64,000 nt of DNA from Cytophagales bacterium (GCA_030448185.1 JAUJNL010000028.1:1-64000), one strand, 5' to 3'. Counted from the stretch's first letter, positions 9,826 to 18,408 are shown. Notes: generated from the letters alone by a model not told the origin. Made by a program: numbers and translations.

Positions 9826-10206
9826 TCAGGAACCTTCATTTTCCTCTTCTTTAGCTGGCGGAATATTTAACCCGGAAATCAAAGCATCCATCTTAGCCGC
9901 GTAGTCGGCGGTTTCGTCCAAAAGGAATATTAACTCGGGAATAATTCGGGCCTGATTGCGGATGCGGTTGCCCAGTATCAGCCGGATATGTTTGGTTTGT
10001 TCCTTAATGTCTTCCAGCAGGAATTGCTTATTGGGGGTAAGCATAAAACTCAGATATACCTTGGCAACGCCCAGATCAGGACTTACTTCAGCCCGCGTAA
10101 CCGTAATAAAGGCATTGCCAAACTGGCCCTTCATGTCCCGCTGAAAAATGTCCCCGAGTTCCTTCTGAATTAACCGGGAAAACTTCTGTTGTCTTTTACT
10201 GTCCAT
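9826..10206 (-). CDS. rbfA: Ribosome-binding factor A
   Basis: A 126-residue KH-like factor needed for late 16S rRNA processing and 30S maturation, especially in the cold. The family features visible are the N terminus SKRQQKFSRLIQKELGDIFQRD, TVTRAEVSPDLGVAKVYLSF, and the C-terminal RIRNQARIIPELIFLLDETADYAAKMDALI. Length is normal. It starts the rbfA-permease pair. Confidence 0.95.
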   Translation of the reverse strand: MDSKRQQKFSRLIQKELGDIFQRDMKGQFGNAFITVTRAEVSPDLGVAKVYLSFMLTPNKQFLLEDIKEQTKHIRLILGNRIRNQARIIPELIFLLDETADYAAKMDALISGLNIPPAKEEENEGS

Positions 10207-10340
10207 ACCTTCAAAACGAGCAGATTCTCAATAAAGTTTAACGTTCCTGCTTCTGGAATGAGATTATGTCTCTTCATTCAGAATAGCTTCACGCTGCAGC
10301 AGGAGCAGTTAAACAGGTTTGATTGTATAAATATTGCCCG

Positions 10341-10348
10341 CAAAAGTA
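10341..10348 (-). promoter_or_regulatory. Candidate -7 element for rbfA (TACTTTTG)
   Basis: The minus strand reads TACTTTTG, an exact TAnnTTTG match about 135 bp before the rbfA start. No TTG is present at the expected -33 distance. Confidence 0.4.
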
Positions 10349-10382
10349 GCCAATCTATCCGGAACCCATTGATTAAAAAATA

Positions 10383-10454
10383 TACGAAGAATTTCGTAAT
10401 ATAACTTGCAAGTACGAATCATTTCGTATACTTTTGGCTACGAAATGATTCGTA
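10383..10454 (+). promoter_or_regulatory. blaI-blaR1 promoter with three TACGAA-N4-TTCGTA operators
   Basis: Three perfect dyads TACGAA-N4-TTCGTA lie at 10383-10398, 10413-10428 and 10439-10454. A textbook Bacteroidota promoter is interleaved with them. A TTG at 10406-10408 sits between sites 1 and 2, and TACTTTTG (exact TAnnTTTG) at 10429-10436, 20 nt further on, sits between sites 2 and 3. The operator half-sites suit a dimeric winged-helix repressor. BlaI, encoded next downstream, is the obvious candidate, since BlaI/MecI repressors bind dyads and autoregulate their own operons. Confidence 0.75.
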
Positions 10455-10476
10455 ATGATTAGGGTGCCTTAATTAG

Positions 10477-10660
10477 TACTACTTTAACACGTTACGCCAT
10501 ATCTATATCTGTGGTTGGTCCGCATTTGGCTTCGCTCAGATAGTTGCCATGCGGAGCGAAGGAAAAGCGCATTTTAAATGCGCCGTTCGACCATCCGCAT
10601 TATTAAATGCGGATGAACACCTGAAATTGGTCATCCACTTATTAAAGTGTTAAAGTAGTA
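10477..10660. mobile_element. MITE-like element with 14-bp terminal inverted repeats
   Basis: The termini TACTACTTTAACAC (10477-10490) and GTGTTAAAGTAGTA (10647-10660) are perfect complements bounding 184 bp with no coding frame. The interior holds a palindromic core that recurs near 61,780. The element lies between the blaI promoter and the blaI start, so it would be transcribed in the 5' leader. No convincing target duplication was seen. Confidence 0.55.
10513..10617. repeat. Dispersed palindromic repeat, copy A
   Basis: This core shares long stretches with copy B at 61,771-61,896: GGTTGGTCCGCATTT, GCTTCGCT, AGATAGTTGCCATGC, GCGCATTT-N-AAATGCGC (10567-10583) and CCATCCGCATTAT. In copy A the right arm is shortened to ATCCGCATT-N4-AATGCGGAT (10593-10614), so most of the long stem seen in copy B is missing. 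Confidence 0.7.
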
Positions 10661-10742
10661 TTAAGAAGCCTAATGAATGTATAGTAGTAAGATCAATCCT
10701 ATTAAATCTTTGTCAAACGTCTTATTCTTACCTATTTGGATG

Positions 10743-11129
10743 ATGAGTAAAAACATTGAAAAGCCCACTGAAGCCGAATTGAAAATACTGAAAGTACTTT
10801 GGCAAGTCGGCCCTTGTACCGTCAGGCAGGTACATGAAGCACTCTCCTACGATAAAGATTCGGGCTATACCACCACCTTAAAGTTGATGCAAATTATGAC
10901 TGAAAAGGGACTGGTAAGGCGGAATGAAAGCAGTCGTACGCACATTTACGAAGCAACTGTCTCCGAAGCGGATACGCAGAAGCAACTACTCCATAAGTTT
11001 CTCGAAACTGCTTTCAGCGGATCGGCTTCCAAGCTGGTCATGCAGGCTTTAGGCAACCATCGGACTTCGAAGGAAGAACTGGAACAAATCAGGCAATTAC
11101 TGGACAAAATTGAAAAAGAAAAACCATGA
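10743..11129 (+). CDS. BlaI/MecI/CopY-family transcriptional repressor
   Basis: A winged-helix repressor of 128 residues from ATG 10743 (an ATG also sits at 10740, and the frame is open to 10677). KPTEAELKILKVLWQVGPCTVRQVHEAL is the DNA-binding start of the family, followed by SGYTTTLKLMQIMTEKGLVRR (recognition helix and wing) and a C-terminal dimerisation/cleavage region. Such repressors are cleaved after signalling by their BlaR1-type partner. It overlaps blaR1 by 4 bp (ATGA), implying translational coupling. The upstream dyads are its likely operators. A beta-lactam role is not implied: no beta-lactamase or sensor domain is nearby. Confidence 0.9.
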   Translation: MSKNIEKPTEAELKILKVLWQVGPCTVRQVHEALSYDKDSGYTTTLKLMQIMTEKGLVRRNESSRTHIYEATVSEADTQKQLLHKFLETAFSGSASKLVMQALGNHRTSKEELEQIRQLLDKIEKEKP

Positions 11130-13348
11130 ACGCACACCTCACAATTCTCTCCGGAAAATTTGTAACGGCTTTCGGGTGGACCTTGCTGCATTCACTTTGG
11201 CAGGGCGCCCTGGTTAGCGTGGTACTGGGCCTTACGCTGATATTGCTAAAAAAGCATTCGGCCGCAGTCCGTTATTTTGCCGCTGTTACGGCAATGGCTA
11301 CGTTGTTTGTGATGTCAGTAGCTACTTTTTACCATTGCTATCCAACTGCGACTACGCCGCATACAACCAGCCGCTTTACTGTAGAAAAGACCCTCACTAC
11401 ACCAGAAACATTGTCAATGCTGCCCCAGTCTGCTGCATGGGCACCCAGTCTGACTGACTTTACTACGTATTTTGAGCCCCATTTTCCGCTGATGGCCATC
11501 GGCTGGCTGTTGGGCGTGCTGGTACTGATACTACGGTTTATGGGAGCCTTTTCGTACGTGCTGCGATTACGCAATTATAAGGTAACCGACGCTCCGGAAG
11601 CCTGGCAGCTCCGGGTCAATTTCCTCGCGCAGCAATTGGATCTTACCCGGTCGGTAAGGCTGCTGGAATCAGCCCTGGCTAAGGTGCCAATGACTATAGG
11701 CTACCTGAAGCCCGTTATTTTGATGCCCATTGGAACATTAACGGGATTGGCTCCCGCCCAGGTAGAAGCAGTACTGGCACATGAACTGGCACATATCTGC
11801 CGCCACGATTACCTGGTTAATCTTTTGCAGTCATGCATCGAAATTCTATTTTTCTATCACCCGGCTACTTGGTGGCTATCGGCTCGGGTGCGGCAGGAAC
11901 GGGAGCATTGCTGTGATGACATAGCCATTGCGCTGTCTGGTGACACGGTTACTTTTGCCCGGGCCCTCATGAAACTGGAAGAATATAACGGACAGACACC
12001 GGCTATCGCTTTAGGAGCTACGGGTGCTAACGGGGTACTGCTCGGCCGGATTAAGCGGTTATTGACTGGCTCTAAAAGGGCTCCTTCTTTTACCGAAGGG
12101 TTGATGGCCGCGGGTATACTACTGATTGGCGCCCTGATGGTATCTACCAGTACTCTTGCCCGGATCAACGGGGGAATCCGTACGATGCTGGACGGATCGG
12201 TGGTGCAACCGGCCTCCGCGCTGCTTCCCGGCATTCCTAAGCCAATGCAACACGAAAAAAATGCGTTTTTTGTCCAACTGCAGGATTCTACCAACCGGAG
12301 ATCGGATGTAATCATTGTAAAGGATAAAAAGGGAAATATTACCGAATTATATGTAAATGGCAAACGAATCCCTGTCGGCACGATTAAAAACTACCGGGCA
12401 AGGATTGAGGAGGCCCTAGATGCCCAGCGTTATGCCCATACATCTGAAGATCCGGATGAGGATGTAACGGATGAGGATGCAGAAGAAGACCGCCGCATCA
12501 GCCGGCGGGATGAGTCATGGAACTGGGAAGTATCCGGTTCTTTCCGGATGCCTGAGCCACCTATACCGCCTGCACCGGCTGTACATCCAGCACCTGAACC
12601 CTTTATTCCTCCGTTGCCACCCATGCCGGAACTGGATGAACTCCAACTGAAGGTAGACATCCAGCAAGATATAGATATAGAAGTGGATGAACCTGAGGCA
12701 GAGGAGGCAATGGAGGAACTGCATGAGAATATACAGGAGCTGAACCGGGACATTCAGCAGCGTACCCGAGCCTTGCAGGGATTGGCCCGCGAATCCGGAA
12801 GGAGAGCTGACTTCAGAAAGGAAATGGAACATATAGAGGAAGAGTTGAGGGCCTTGCAGGACGAACTGGAACAGGCGCACCAGGAACTTAATGAAAAAAG
12901 CCGGGAAATTGGCAGGCAACACAATGAACGGATGCGGGAAGTTGCCAGAAGCCGGGAAAGGCACAAAGAGCAAGTAGAAGGACGCCTTCATGAAGTGAAC
13001 CGGCAGCGGCAAGAAGTCTGGGCGCGGCAGCATGAGGCTAAAATGAAGGTACACGCTGAGCAGATGGAGGAGCACGCGGTGCGTATGAAAGAGCATGGAG
13101 ATCGTATGGCAAAACATGGAAGGATGTTCGATGCCTTGGAAAACCAGTTGGTGCGGGATGGTTTTATGAGAAAAGGTGCCAATTTCGAATTTAAAATGGA
13201 GAATCAGACGTTAGAAATAAATGGAGAAACCCAGCCGGAAGCCGTCTATCAGCGGTACGTGGAATTACTGGACGAGAAGGGGGAAGACGTGTTTGATAAA
13301 AAACCCGGCGAAAGAGATTTCAAGCTCCACATGCAGCGGCAGGATTAG
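11126..13348 (+). CDS. M56-family (BlaR1-like) membrane metallopeptidase with long charged C-terminal domain
   Basis: A 740-residue antirepressor-type protease. The N-terminal half has four membrane segments and the gluzincin motif H219-E-L-A-H223 in AVLAHELAHICRHDYLVNLL, which should cleave the partner BlaI after signal sensing. A short region before the linker (KNAFFVQLQDSTNRRSDVIIVKDKKGNITELYVNGK) resembles the extracytoplasmic strand repeat seen in other Bacteroidota M56 proteins. Residues about 450-490 are acidic, about 490-520 Pro-rich, and about 530-700 form a Glu/Arg-rich probable coiled coil. There is no penicillin-binding sensor, so the signal is probably not a beta-lactam. Confidence 0.88.
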   Translation: MNAHLTILSGKFVTAFGWTLLHSLWQGALVSVVLGLTLILLKKHSAAVRYFAAVTAMATLFVMSVATFYHCYPTATTPHTTSRFTVEKTLTTPETLSMLPQSAAWAPSLTDFTTYFEPHFPLMAIGWLLGVLVLILRFMGAFSYVLRLRNYKVTDAPEAWQLRVNFLAQQLDLTRSVRLLESALAKVPMTIGYLKPVILMPIGTLTGLAPAQVEAVLAHELAHICRHDYLVNLLQSCIEILFFYHPATWWLSARVRQEREHCCDDIAIALSGDTVTFARALMKLEEYNGQTPAIALGATGANGVLLGRIKRLLTGSKRAPSFTEGLMAAGILLIGALMVSTSTLARINGGIRTMLDGSVVQPASALLPGIPKPMQHEKNAFFVQLQDSTNRRSDVIIVKDKKGNITELYVNGKRIPVGTIKNYRARIEEALDAQRYAHTSEDPDEDVTDEDAEEDRRISRRDESWNWEVSGSFRMPEPPIPPAPAVHPAPEPFIPPLPPMPELDELQLKVDIQQDIDIEVDEPEAEEAMEELHENIQELNRDIQQRTRALQGLARESGRRADFRKEMEHIEEELRALQDELEQAHQELNEKSREIGRQHNERMREVARSRERHKEQVEGRLHEVNRQRQEVWARQHEAKMKVHAEQMEEHAVRMKEHGDRMAKHGRMFDALENQLVRDGFMRKGANFEFKMENQTLEINGETQPEAVYQRYVELLDEKGEDVFDKKPGERDFKLHMQRQD

Positions 13349-13366
13349 CATCGATATATCTTGAAT

Positions 13367-13401
13367 AAAAAGCCCCATCAGGTATTGATGGGGCTTTTTT
13401 T
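13367..13401 (+). terminator. Intrinsic terminator after blaR1
   Basis: The arms GCCCCATCA (13372-13380) and TGATGGGGC (13386-13394) close a 5-nt loop, followed by seven T residues and preceded by an A-run. It lies about 20 bp after the blaR1 stop. Confidence 0.9.
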
Positions 13402-13632
13402 GCTCAAAGACTGCGAAGGAAACCGGTATAACTAGTTACCCTTTCTTACGACTGCAGGTACTCAATCCAAAAAACATAATGCATTGAGCAAAATGATGAT
13501 ATCTTTCTTTGCAGTTAGGTCTAAGCCGGAAGGAAATACCGATACAGGAAAAATTATGGGTTTTCCGGGAATCAGCGCAGTAGTTATAACGTTATTAATT
13601 TTTATTCCGAGATATTCAAAAGTCAAACAGGT

Positions 13633-15087
13633 ATGCTAGATCAGTTACCAGGTTCCCGTCAGAAAGCGTTGCAAATTAATCTGAGTAAGAAAATATACGG
13701 TTCCTTCGCTGAGATTGGCGCCGGGCAGGAAGTTGCAGCGATGTTTTTTAAGGCCGGTGGCGCATCCGGAACCATTGCTAAGACCATATCCGCATACGAT
13801 ATGACTTTCAGCGATGCCATCTATGGTGCTGAGGAAAGCGGCCGTTACGTGTGTGAATCACGGCTGATGAAGATGCTGAACCGGGAGTATAACCTGGTTG
13901 AAATGCGGCTCGCCGAAAAGCGGGGTGCCGATACAACCTTTTTTGCTTTTGCCAACACCGTTGTAACCATCAATTACAAAAAGACCAACGAGGGACACGG
14001 CTGGATTGGTCTGCGGTTTCAGTTAAAGCCCCGTGGCCCTTATAATGATGCCATTATTCATGTCCGGCTGCTGGACAATAATGCCCTGGATCAACAGCAC
14101 GCACTGGGCGTTATCGGAGTAAACCTGATTTATGGTTGTTTCCACCACTACCAGCATCCGGAGTTGCTGCTCAAATCCCTGATGGATGATCTCACACCTG
14201 ACCGGCTGGAGATTGATATGATCAGTATTACGGGACCTGACTTCAAACACGTAGACAACCGGTTGCTTAGTTTACAGTTGGTAAAGAACGGGTTTACCAA
14301 CGTAGCCCTTTTTGGTCCGGACGGGAATGTGTTGCAACCATCCGAAGCGCTGTACAAAAAGCACGTGTTGGTATTACGCGGCCGGTTCCGTCCGGTCACC
14401 CTCGTGGGACTTGATATGCTGCAAAAAGGCACGGAACAGTTCCTGAAACAGACCGATGTGGAATCCGATAAAGTAATTACTCTGGCTGAGCTTACGCTGC
14501 ATAATCTCCGGGCCGGGGACGAGATTGATGAAAAGGATTTTCTGGACCGGGTCGATATTCTGTGTTCCCTGGGGCACACCGTATTGATTTCCAATTACCA
14601 GGAATATTATAAACTGGTCGCTTATTTTTCCCGGGCAACTAAGCTGAAAATGGGCTTAATTCTGGGCATCAGCAGCTTGGAACAAATTTTCGATGAGAAG
14701 TATTATGAAAGTCTCCCTGGCGGTATCTTGGAGGCTTTTGCCACTTTGTTTAGTCGTAAGGTGAAGCTGTTTGTGTACCCAGCCCGCAACCCTGAAACTG
14801 GAGAAATCTATTCCTGCAAAAATCTCACTTTTCAGGAAAACCTTATTTACCTGTTTGAGCACCTGATTGCCAACGATAAACTGGAGGATATTAAAGGCTT
14901 TAACGCAGGCCTGTTACACATTTTCTCTGACCAGGTGCTGGCAGAGATCAAAGCGGGTAAACAAGGATGGGAGACTTCAGTTCCCGAACAAGTGGCCCAG
15001 ATTATAAAAGATAAATGCTTGTTCGGCTACCCTTGTGAGGTTAAAAACGTGATATTAGCTCCTGATATTGCTTCCCAGCCAGTCTGA
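13633..15087 (+). CDS. Conserved Bacteroidota protein of unknown function (484 aa)
   Basis: An intact 484-residue soluble protein without signal peptide or membrane segments. Distinctive stretches are INLSKKIYGSFAEIGAGQEVAAMFFKAGGASGTIAKTISAYD near the N terminus (residues about 15-60), HGWIGLRFQ near residue 120, ALGVIGVNLIYG near 160, and EKYYESLPGGILEAFATLF near 350-370. I recall homologues labelled inconsistently, as TonB-dependent receptor or nicotinate-nucleotide adenylyltransferase. I see no barrel, plug or nucleotidyltransferase (HxGH) motif to support either. It stands alone after a strong terminator. Confidence 0.75.
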   Translation: MLDQLPGSRQKALQINLSKKIYGSFAEIGAGQEVAAMFFKAGGASGTIAKTISAYDMTFSDAIYGAEESGRYVCESRLMKMLNREYNLVEMRLAEKRGADTTFFAFANTVVTINYKKTNEGHGWIGLRFQLKPRGPYNDAIIHVRLLDNNALDQQHALGVIGVNLIYGCFHHYQHPELLLKSLMDDLTPDRLEIDMISITGPDFKHVDNRLLSLQLVKNGFTNVALFGPDGNVLQPSEALYKKHVLVLRGRFRPVTLVGLDMLQKGTEQFLKQTDVESDKVITLAELTLHNLRAGDEIDEKDFLDRVDILCSLGHTVLISNYQEYYKLVAYFSRATKLKMGLILGISSLEQIFDEKYYESLPGGILEAFATLFSRKVKLFVYPARNPETGEIYSCKNLTFQENLIYLFEHLIANDKLEDIKGFNAGLLHIFSDQVLAEIKAGKQGWETSVPEQVAQIIKDKCLFGYPCEVKNVILAPDIASQPV

Positions 15088-15107
15088 TATGAAAACTACC
15101 ACGTCCG

Positions 15108-16387
15108 TTACTGCTCCATCTTTTCCAAAAAGTCCCGAATCAGCCCAAATGAGCCTGCAAACTTGGTAAGGGGCAAGGTTTCCGGCCGGTCATATATATC
15201 ATGGTAGAACTTGGGTCCGCCTAGGGTATACACAAATACGGCCCGGACCCCTTTGCGGGCAAAAAAGAAATGATCGGAGTTCGGTGCATTGTCCCGCTTC
15301 TGCAGCTTGGGCAAATAACCTTTTTCGTCGTTTATTTTCTTCAATAGATCAAATTCTTCCCCGAGGCGGGTGCCATTCACTACCATCATACCCTCGTCTC
15401 CCGTACCCAGCAGATCAAGGTTGATCATAAATTTTATCTGCCCCAGCGGAAACTTTGGGTGTTCGGTGTAGAACTTCGAGCCAATCAGCCCGGCTTCTTC
15501 GGCTCCAAAGGCCATAAAGGCAATGGAGTAATCCGGCTGATTTTCGGGTAATGCGTAGTAGCGGGCCAGTTCCAGCAATAAACTGGTACCGCTGGCATTA
15601 TCGTTAGCGCCGGGGAAATACGTTTCTTTTCCCATGCGCCCCAGGTGGTCGTAATGCGCCGATACGACTAGGTACTGATCGGGATATTTTTTGCCCCGTA
15701 CATAGCCGATCACATTCTGGGACTGATACCCCTTGATGAGTTTCGCATCCACCCGGAAGGAAGCTTTTTTTGCCTGTGGATTCAAATCCTTTTTCACCAT
15801 ATCAAAAGCCGGATGACTTTGCTGCGCCGTAGAGACACTGGCCGTTAACTTTTCTTTCTGCAGTTCGATTAGTGCCTTGGCTTCGTGCATATGCTGCAGG
15901 TATTCGACGGGTAATTCGGTCAGCCGGGCGTAGTGCTGTGACTCGTATACTAATATATTCCGCTTGGTATTTTGCTTCATAAACCGCTGCCGGGCTGCTT
16001 CCTGCGTAAAGATCAGCGTATCCAGAAAAGTAAGATTGCCCCGGCCTTTTCCTTTCTCCGAAACGGGAGCTATAATGTAATCCTTGCCGCAAGCCAATGG
16101 TTTGCCATCAATCTTAAGCTTCACTTTACCCGGGAAAGCATTAATATCCAGGGTAAAGGCTGTGCATAGGCACCATCGAACGCTTTGAGTCCCATCTGCC
16201 GGAATTGCCCTTCCAGGTATAGTGCGGCAATCTTGTCTCCTCCATTGACATAGCCTCTGCCATGAAAAGCTGGCGAACAAAGCGTTTGCATCGTCGCTTT
16301 TACCCGTTCCATATCCTGGCCTAACAGAGCCGAACTAACCGTAGTAGCCAGATTGATAAGCAGCAGAAAAAAAAGAAGTTTATTCAT
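15108..16387 (-). CDS. M28-family zinc aminopeptidase, secreted (single frameshift)
   Basis: The start at 16387 gives a signal peptide (MNKLLFFLLLINLATTVSSALL). The catalytic domain shows VVSAHYDHLGR (first zinc ligand His-x-Asp), PGANDNASGTSLLLELAR (bridging Asp), FGAEEAGLIGS (catalytic Glu pair) and NSDHFFFARKGVRAVFVYT (last His), all typical of M28 peptidases. A PA-like insert precedes it. Near 16,155 one T is missing in the T-run (CAG CCT TTA instead of CAG CCT TTT ACC), which splits the frame; with it restored the protein is about 426 residues. The -7 element TATTTTTG sits 4 nt before the ATG. Confidence 0.85.
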
Positions 16388-16391
16388 GCCG

Positions 16392-16399
16392 CAAAAATA
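16392..16399 (-). promoter_or_regulatory. -7 promoter element directly before the M28 peptidase gene
   Basis: The minus strand reads TATTTTTG, an exact TAnnTTTG match, four bases before the ATG at 16387. This is the same spacing as at pyrD. The left arm of an inverted repeat abuts it. Confidence 0.5.
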
Positions 16400-16540
16400 G
16401 GTATTAGGTATTGGGTAGTAAGGTATCAGGTATTAGAAATTGGCCGTTAATCATTTATTTATTGGCAAAAAGGTGCTTTTAGAAAGAGCTAATAACTGAT
16501 TACTTATCCCTCATTGACAAATATTCCAATACCTAATACC
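16400..16540. repeat. Inverted repeat flanking a 111-bp spacer
   Basis: GGTATTAGGTATTGG (16400-16414) is a perfect complement of CCAATACCTAATACC (16526-16540). Further GGTAT/ATACC units lie beside each arm. The stretch is non-coding and lies between the M28 gene and the truncated regulator. It may be a small hairpin-forming element. Confidence 0.5.
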
Positions 16541-16559
16541 TTAATCCCCAGTACCCACC

Positions 16560-17157
16560 CTACAGTGAACTTCGCCGGATCATAGAATAAGGGTTCCGTA
16601 TTTTCGCCGACTGCTTGCTGAGAATAAGCTGGGCAGCCGTTTCTCCCATTTTTTCGTGATCCGTAGAAATGACGGTAATGCCATCAGCCAGTATTTCTTT
16701 TAGTGGTGTATCATTAAAAGAAAGAATTCCTATTTCGCTTCCTAAGGCAAGTTTCTCATTACGGCATTGCTTGATCAGGTTAGCCAGGTCCGCTTCCTCG
16801 ATGACTAAATAAGCCTCTCCGGCTTTAAGTGAAGCCTCTCCCTCTACTTCAGAAATAATTTCGTAATCAAATTGGTGCCCTTTGCAGAAGTTCCGGAAGC
16901 CCGTTATCATCTCTACCGGGTACGGAATATTTTCGGGGAAAGCAAGTAGCAGTTTATTGTATTTGCGTAGCAGATCTATTCCCGAAGAAAGTGCCTCAAA
17001 TACATCAGAAGCGAAATCCTGATATACAGCTGCATAATCACCTTCTAGTCCTGACAGGTTTTTATCCAGGAGCAGCAATTTCTGCGGTGGAATCTTCCGG
17101 ATAATTTCCATGGCCTCGGCTTGGTTTTCGTAGAAGTGAGGCATGATCACTATAATG
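16560..17157 (-). pseudogene. Sugar-responsive GntR/LacI-type regulator, C-terminal ligand-binding part only
   Basis: About 198 residues match the periplasmic-binding-like sensor half of Bacteroidota sugar regulators: IIRKIPPQKLLLLDKNLSGL, AYLVIEEADLANLIKQ, GSEIGILSFNDTPLKEILADGITVISTDHEKMGETAA and the final IRNPYSMIRRSSL. The N-terminal DNA-binding domain is missing; homology stops abruptly near 17157, where it meets a remnant of a dehydrogenase on the other strand. In related genomes such regulators accompany rhamnose genes (from memory). It cannot bind DNA as encoded. Confidence 0.7.
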
Positions 17158-17402
17158 AAAAACAGGCTATCGGCGGAGATATTGTGAATATTGTCAGTAA
17201 GAATGCCCAGTTACATATGTCACGCCTGATGGCCGCCGAACTTGGGCCTTATAAGATCCGGGTAAACGTGGTAAATCCGGATGCGGTAATTGAAGACAGC
17301 TTTATCTGGCAGAGCGGCTGGGCCGAGGGCCGAGCCAAAGCCTACGGAATTACCGTGGCATCTGCCTTTTCACGACAAGCTACCGGAAAAATTATTGTAT
17401 GA
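17157..17402 (+). pseudogene. Remnant of bifunctional aldolase/short-chain dehydrogenase (rhamnose catabolism type)
   Basis: EKQAIGGDIVNIVSKNA followed directly by QLHMSRLMAAELGPYKIRVNVVNPDAVIE and WAEGRAKAYGI matches the SDR half of the rhamnulose-phosphate aldolase/alcohol dehydrogenase fusion. The active-site Tyr-x-x-x-Lys segment that should lie between NIVSKNA and QLHMS is deleted, and the C terminus runs out of homology (ASAFSRQATGKIIV). With the truncated regulator next to it, this looks like a relic of a rhamnose-use locus removed by deletion. Confidence 0.65.
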
Positions 17403-17464
17403 GAATGAAATGTTTACCTGAGATTGCTGAATTTGCCCTCTCAAATTTATTTAATTGACTACCT

Positions 17465-18310
17465 ATGAACAAGAAGTCAGTCTTACTGACCGCTATGCTA
17501 TGGCTGCTTTACGTTCCACTACTGGCTGCTAAAGTTGACACAGTGGCAGTGCACAGTCAGCGGATGAATAAATATGTGAAAGCCGCTATTATTCTGCCTG
17601 ATTCGTATGATGGAAAAAAGCCCATGCCGGTTGTATACCTGCTGCATGGTTTTTCGGATACGTTTCGGGCCTGGCTAACCTTGCCTACTGTTAAGGGATT
17701 AACCGCTAAGCTTGCCGACCAATACGGCTTTATTATTGTTTGTCCGGACGGTGCCTATGGTAGCTGGTATTTAGATAGTCCCATAAATAAAGAGTTTCAG
17801 TATGAGACGTTCCTGACTAAAGAACTGGTAAGCTTTGTTGATGACAAATACAAAACAATTAATCGCCGCGAAGGCCGCTTCATCTCTGGCCTGAGCATGG
17901 GCGGACATGGTGCCTTATACTTGGCAGCCCGCAATCCGCAGTTGTACGCCGGGGCTGGAAGTATAGCCGGTGCGGTAGACATTTCAAGTGATATAGCTGC
18001 AAGAGGAGACATTCGGCCTTGGTTTGTAAAGTTGCTAGGTGAGCCTGAGAAATACCCCGAACGCTACCGTGAATATTCGGTCTTACATAATGCCGCCCTT
18101 TTTAAAGAGGCCGGCCTAAAGCTGATGATTGACTGTGGCACCGGAGATTTCTTATTCGAAAACAACAAGGCTCTTCACGCAAAGCTCCTCGAACTAGGCG
18201 TGCCACATGACTATACTGAACGGCCTGGTCAGCACAATTGGGCCTACTTCGGTAATTCGCTGGAGTATCATCTGGTATTCTTCAAGAAAACTATTGCGCA
18301 ATTGCCTTAA
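17465..18310 (+). CDS. Secreted alpha/beta-hydrolase esterase (esterase D / acetylxylan esterase-like)
   Basis: 281 residues with a signal peptide (KKSVLLTAMLWLLYVPLLAAK). The nucleophile S144 lies in GLSMGGHGALYLAARNP, and the catalytic His is H257 in GQHNWAYFGNSLEYH; DCGTGDFLFENN supplies the acid. The VYLLHGFSDTFRAW oxyanion-hole region is conserved. The family deacylates small esters, including acetyl or feruloyl groups on polysaccharides. The gene is intact. Confidence 0.85.
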   Translation: MNKKSVLLTAMLWLLYVPLLAAKVDTVAVHSQRMNKYVKAAIILPDSYDGKKPMPVVYLLHGFSDTFRAWLTLPTVKGLTAKLADQYGFIIVCPDGAYGSWYLDSPINKEFQYETFLTKELVSFVDDKYKTINRREGRFISGLSMGGHGALYLAARNPQLYAGAGSIAGAVDISSDIAARGDIRPWFVKLLGEPEKYPERYREYSVLHNAALFKEAGLKLMIDCGTGDFLFENNKALHAKLLELGVPHDYTERPGQHNWAYFGNSLEYHLVFFKKTIAQLP

Positions 18311-18408
18311 TGCCCTGTTGGTGGCTAATTATTAGAACTGAGCAAGGCTGCTGATTGATGGAAATTGGTGACCAGCATACTGCTAACGCCCCTAAGGAGC
18401 AAAGGCAG

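Noticed and set aside
10677-10742. Extended N terminus for BlaI from ATG 10677
   Set aside because: The extra 22 residues do not match the family, whose members start near KPTEAELKIL; the ATGs at 10740/10743 fit better.
12515-13117. 200-codon minus-strand frame within blaR1
   Set aside because: It is antisense to the repetitive charged coiled-coil of an intact gene; its Leu/Phe-rich make-up reflects the complementary codons.
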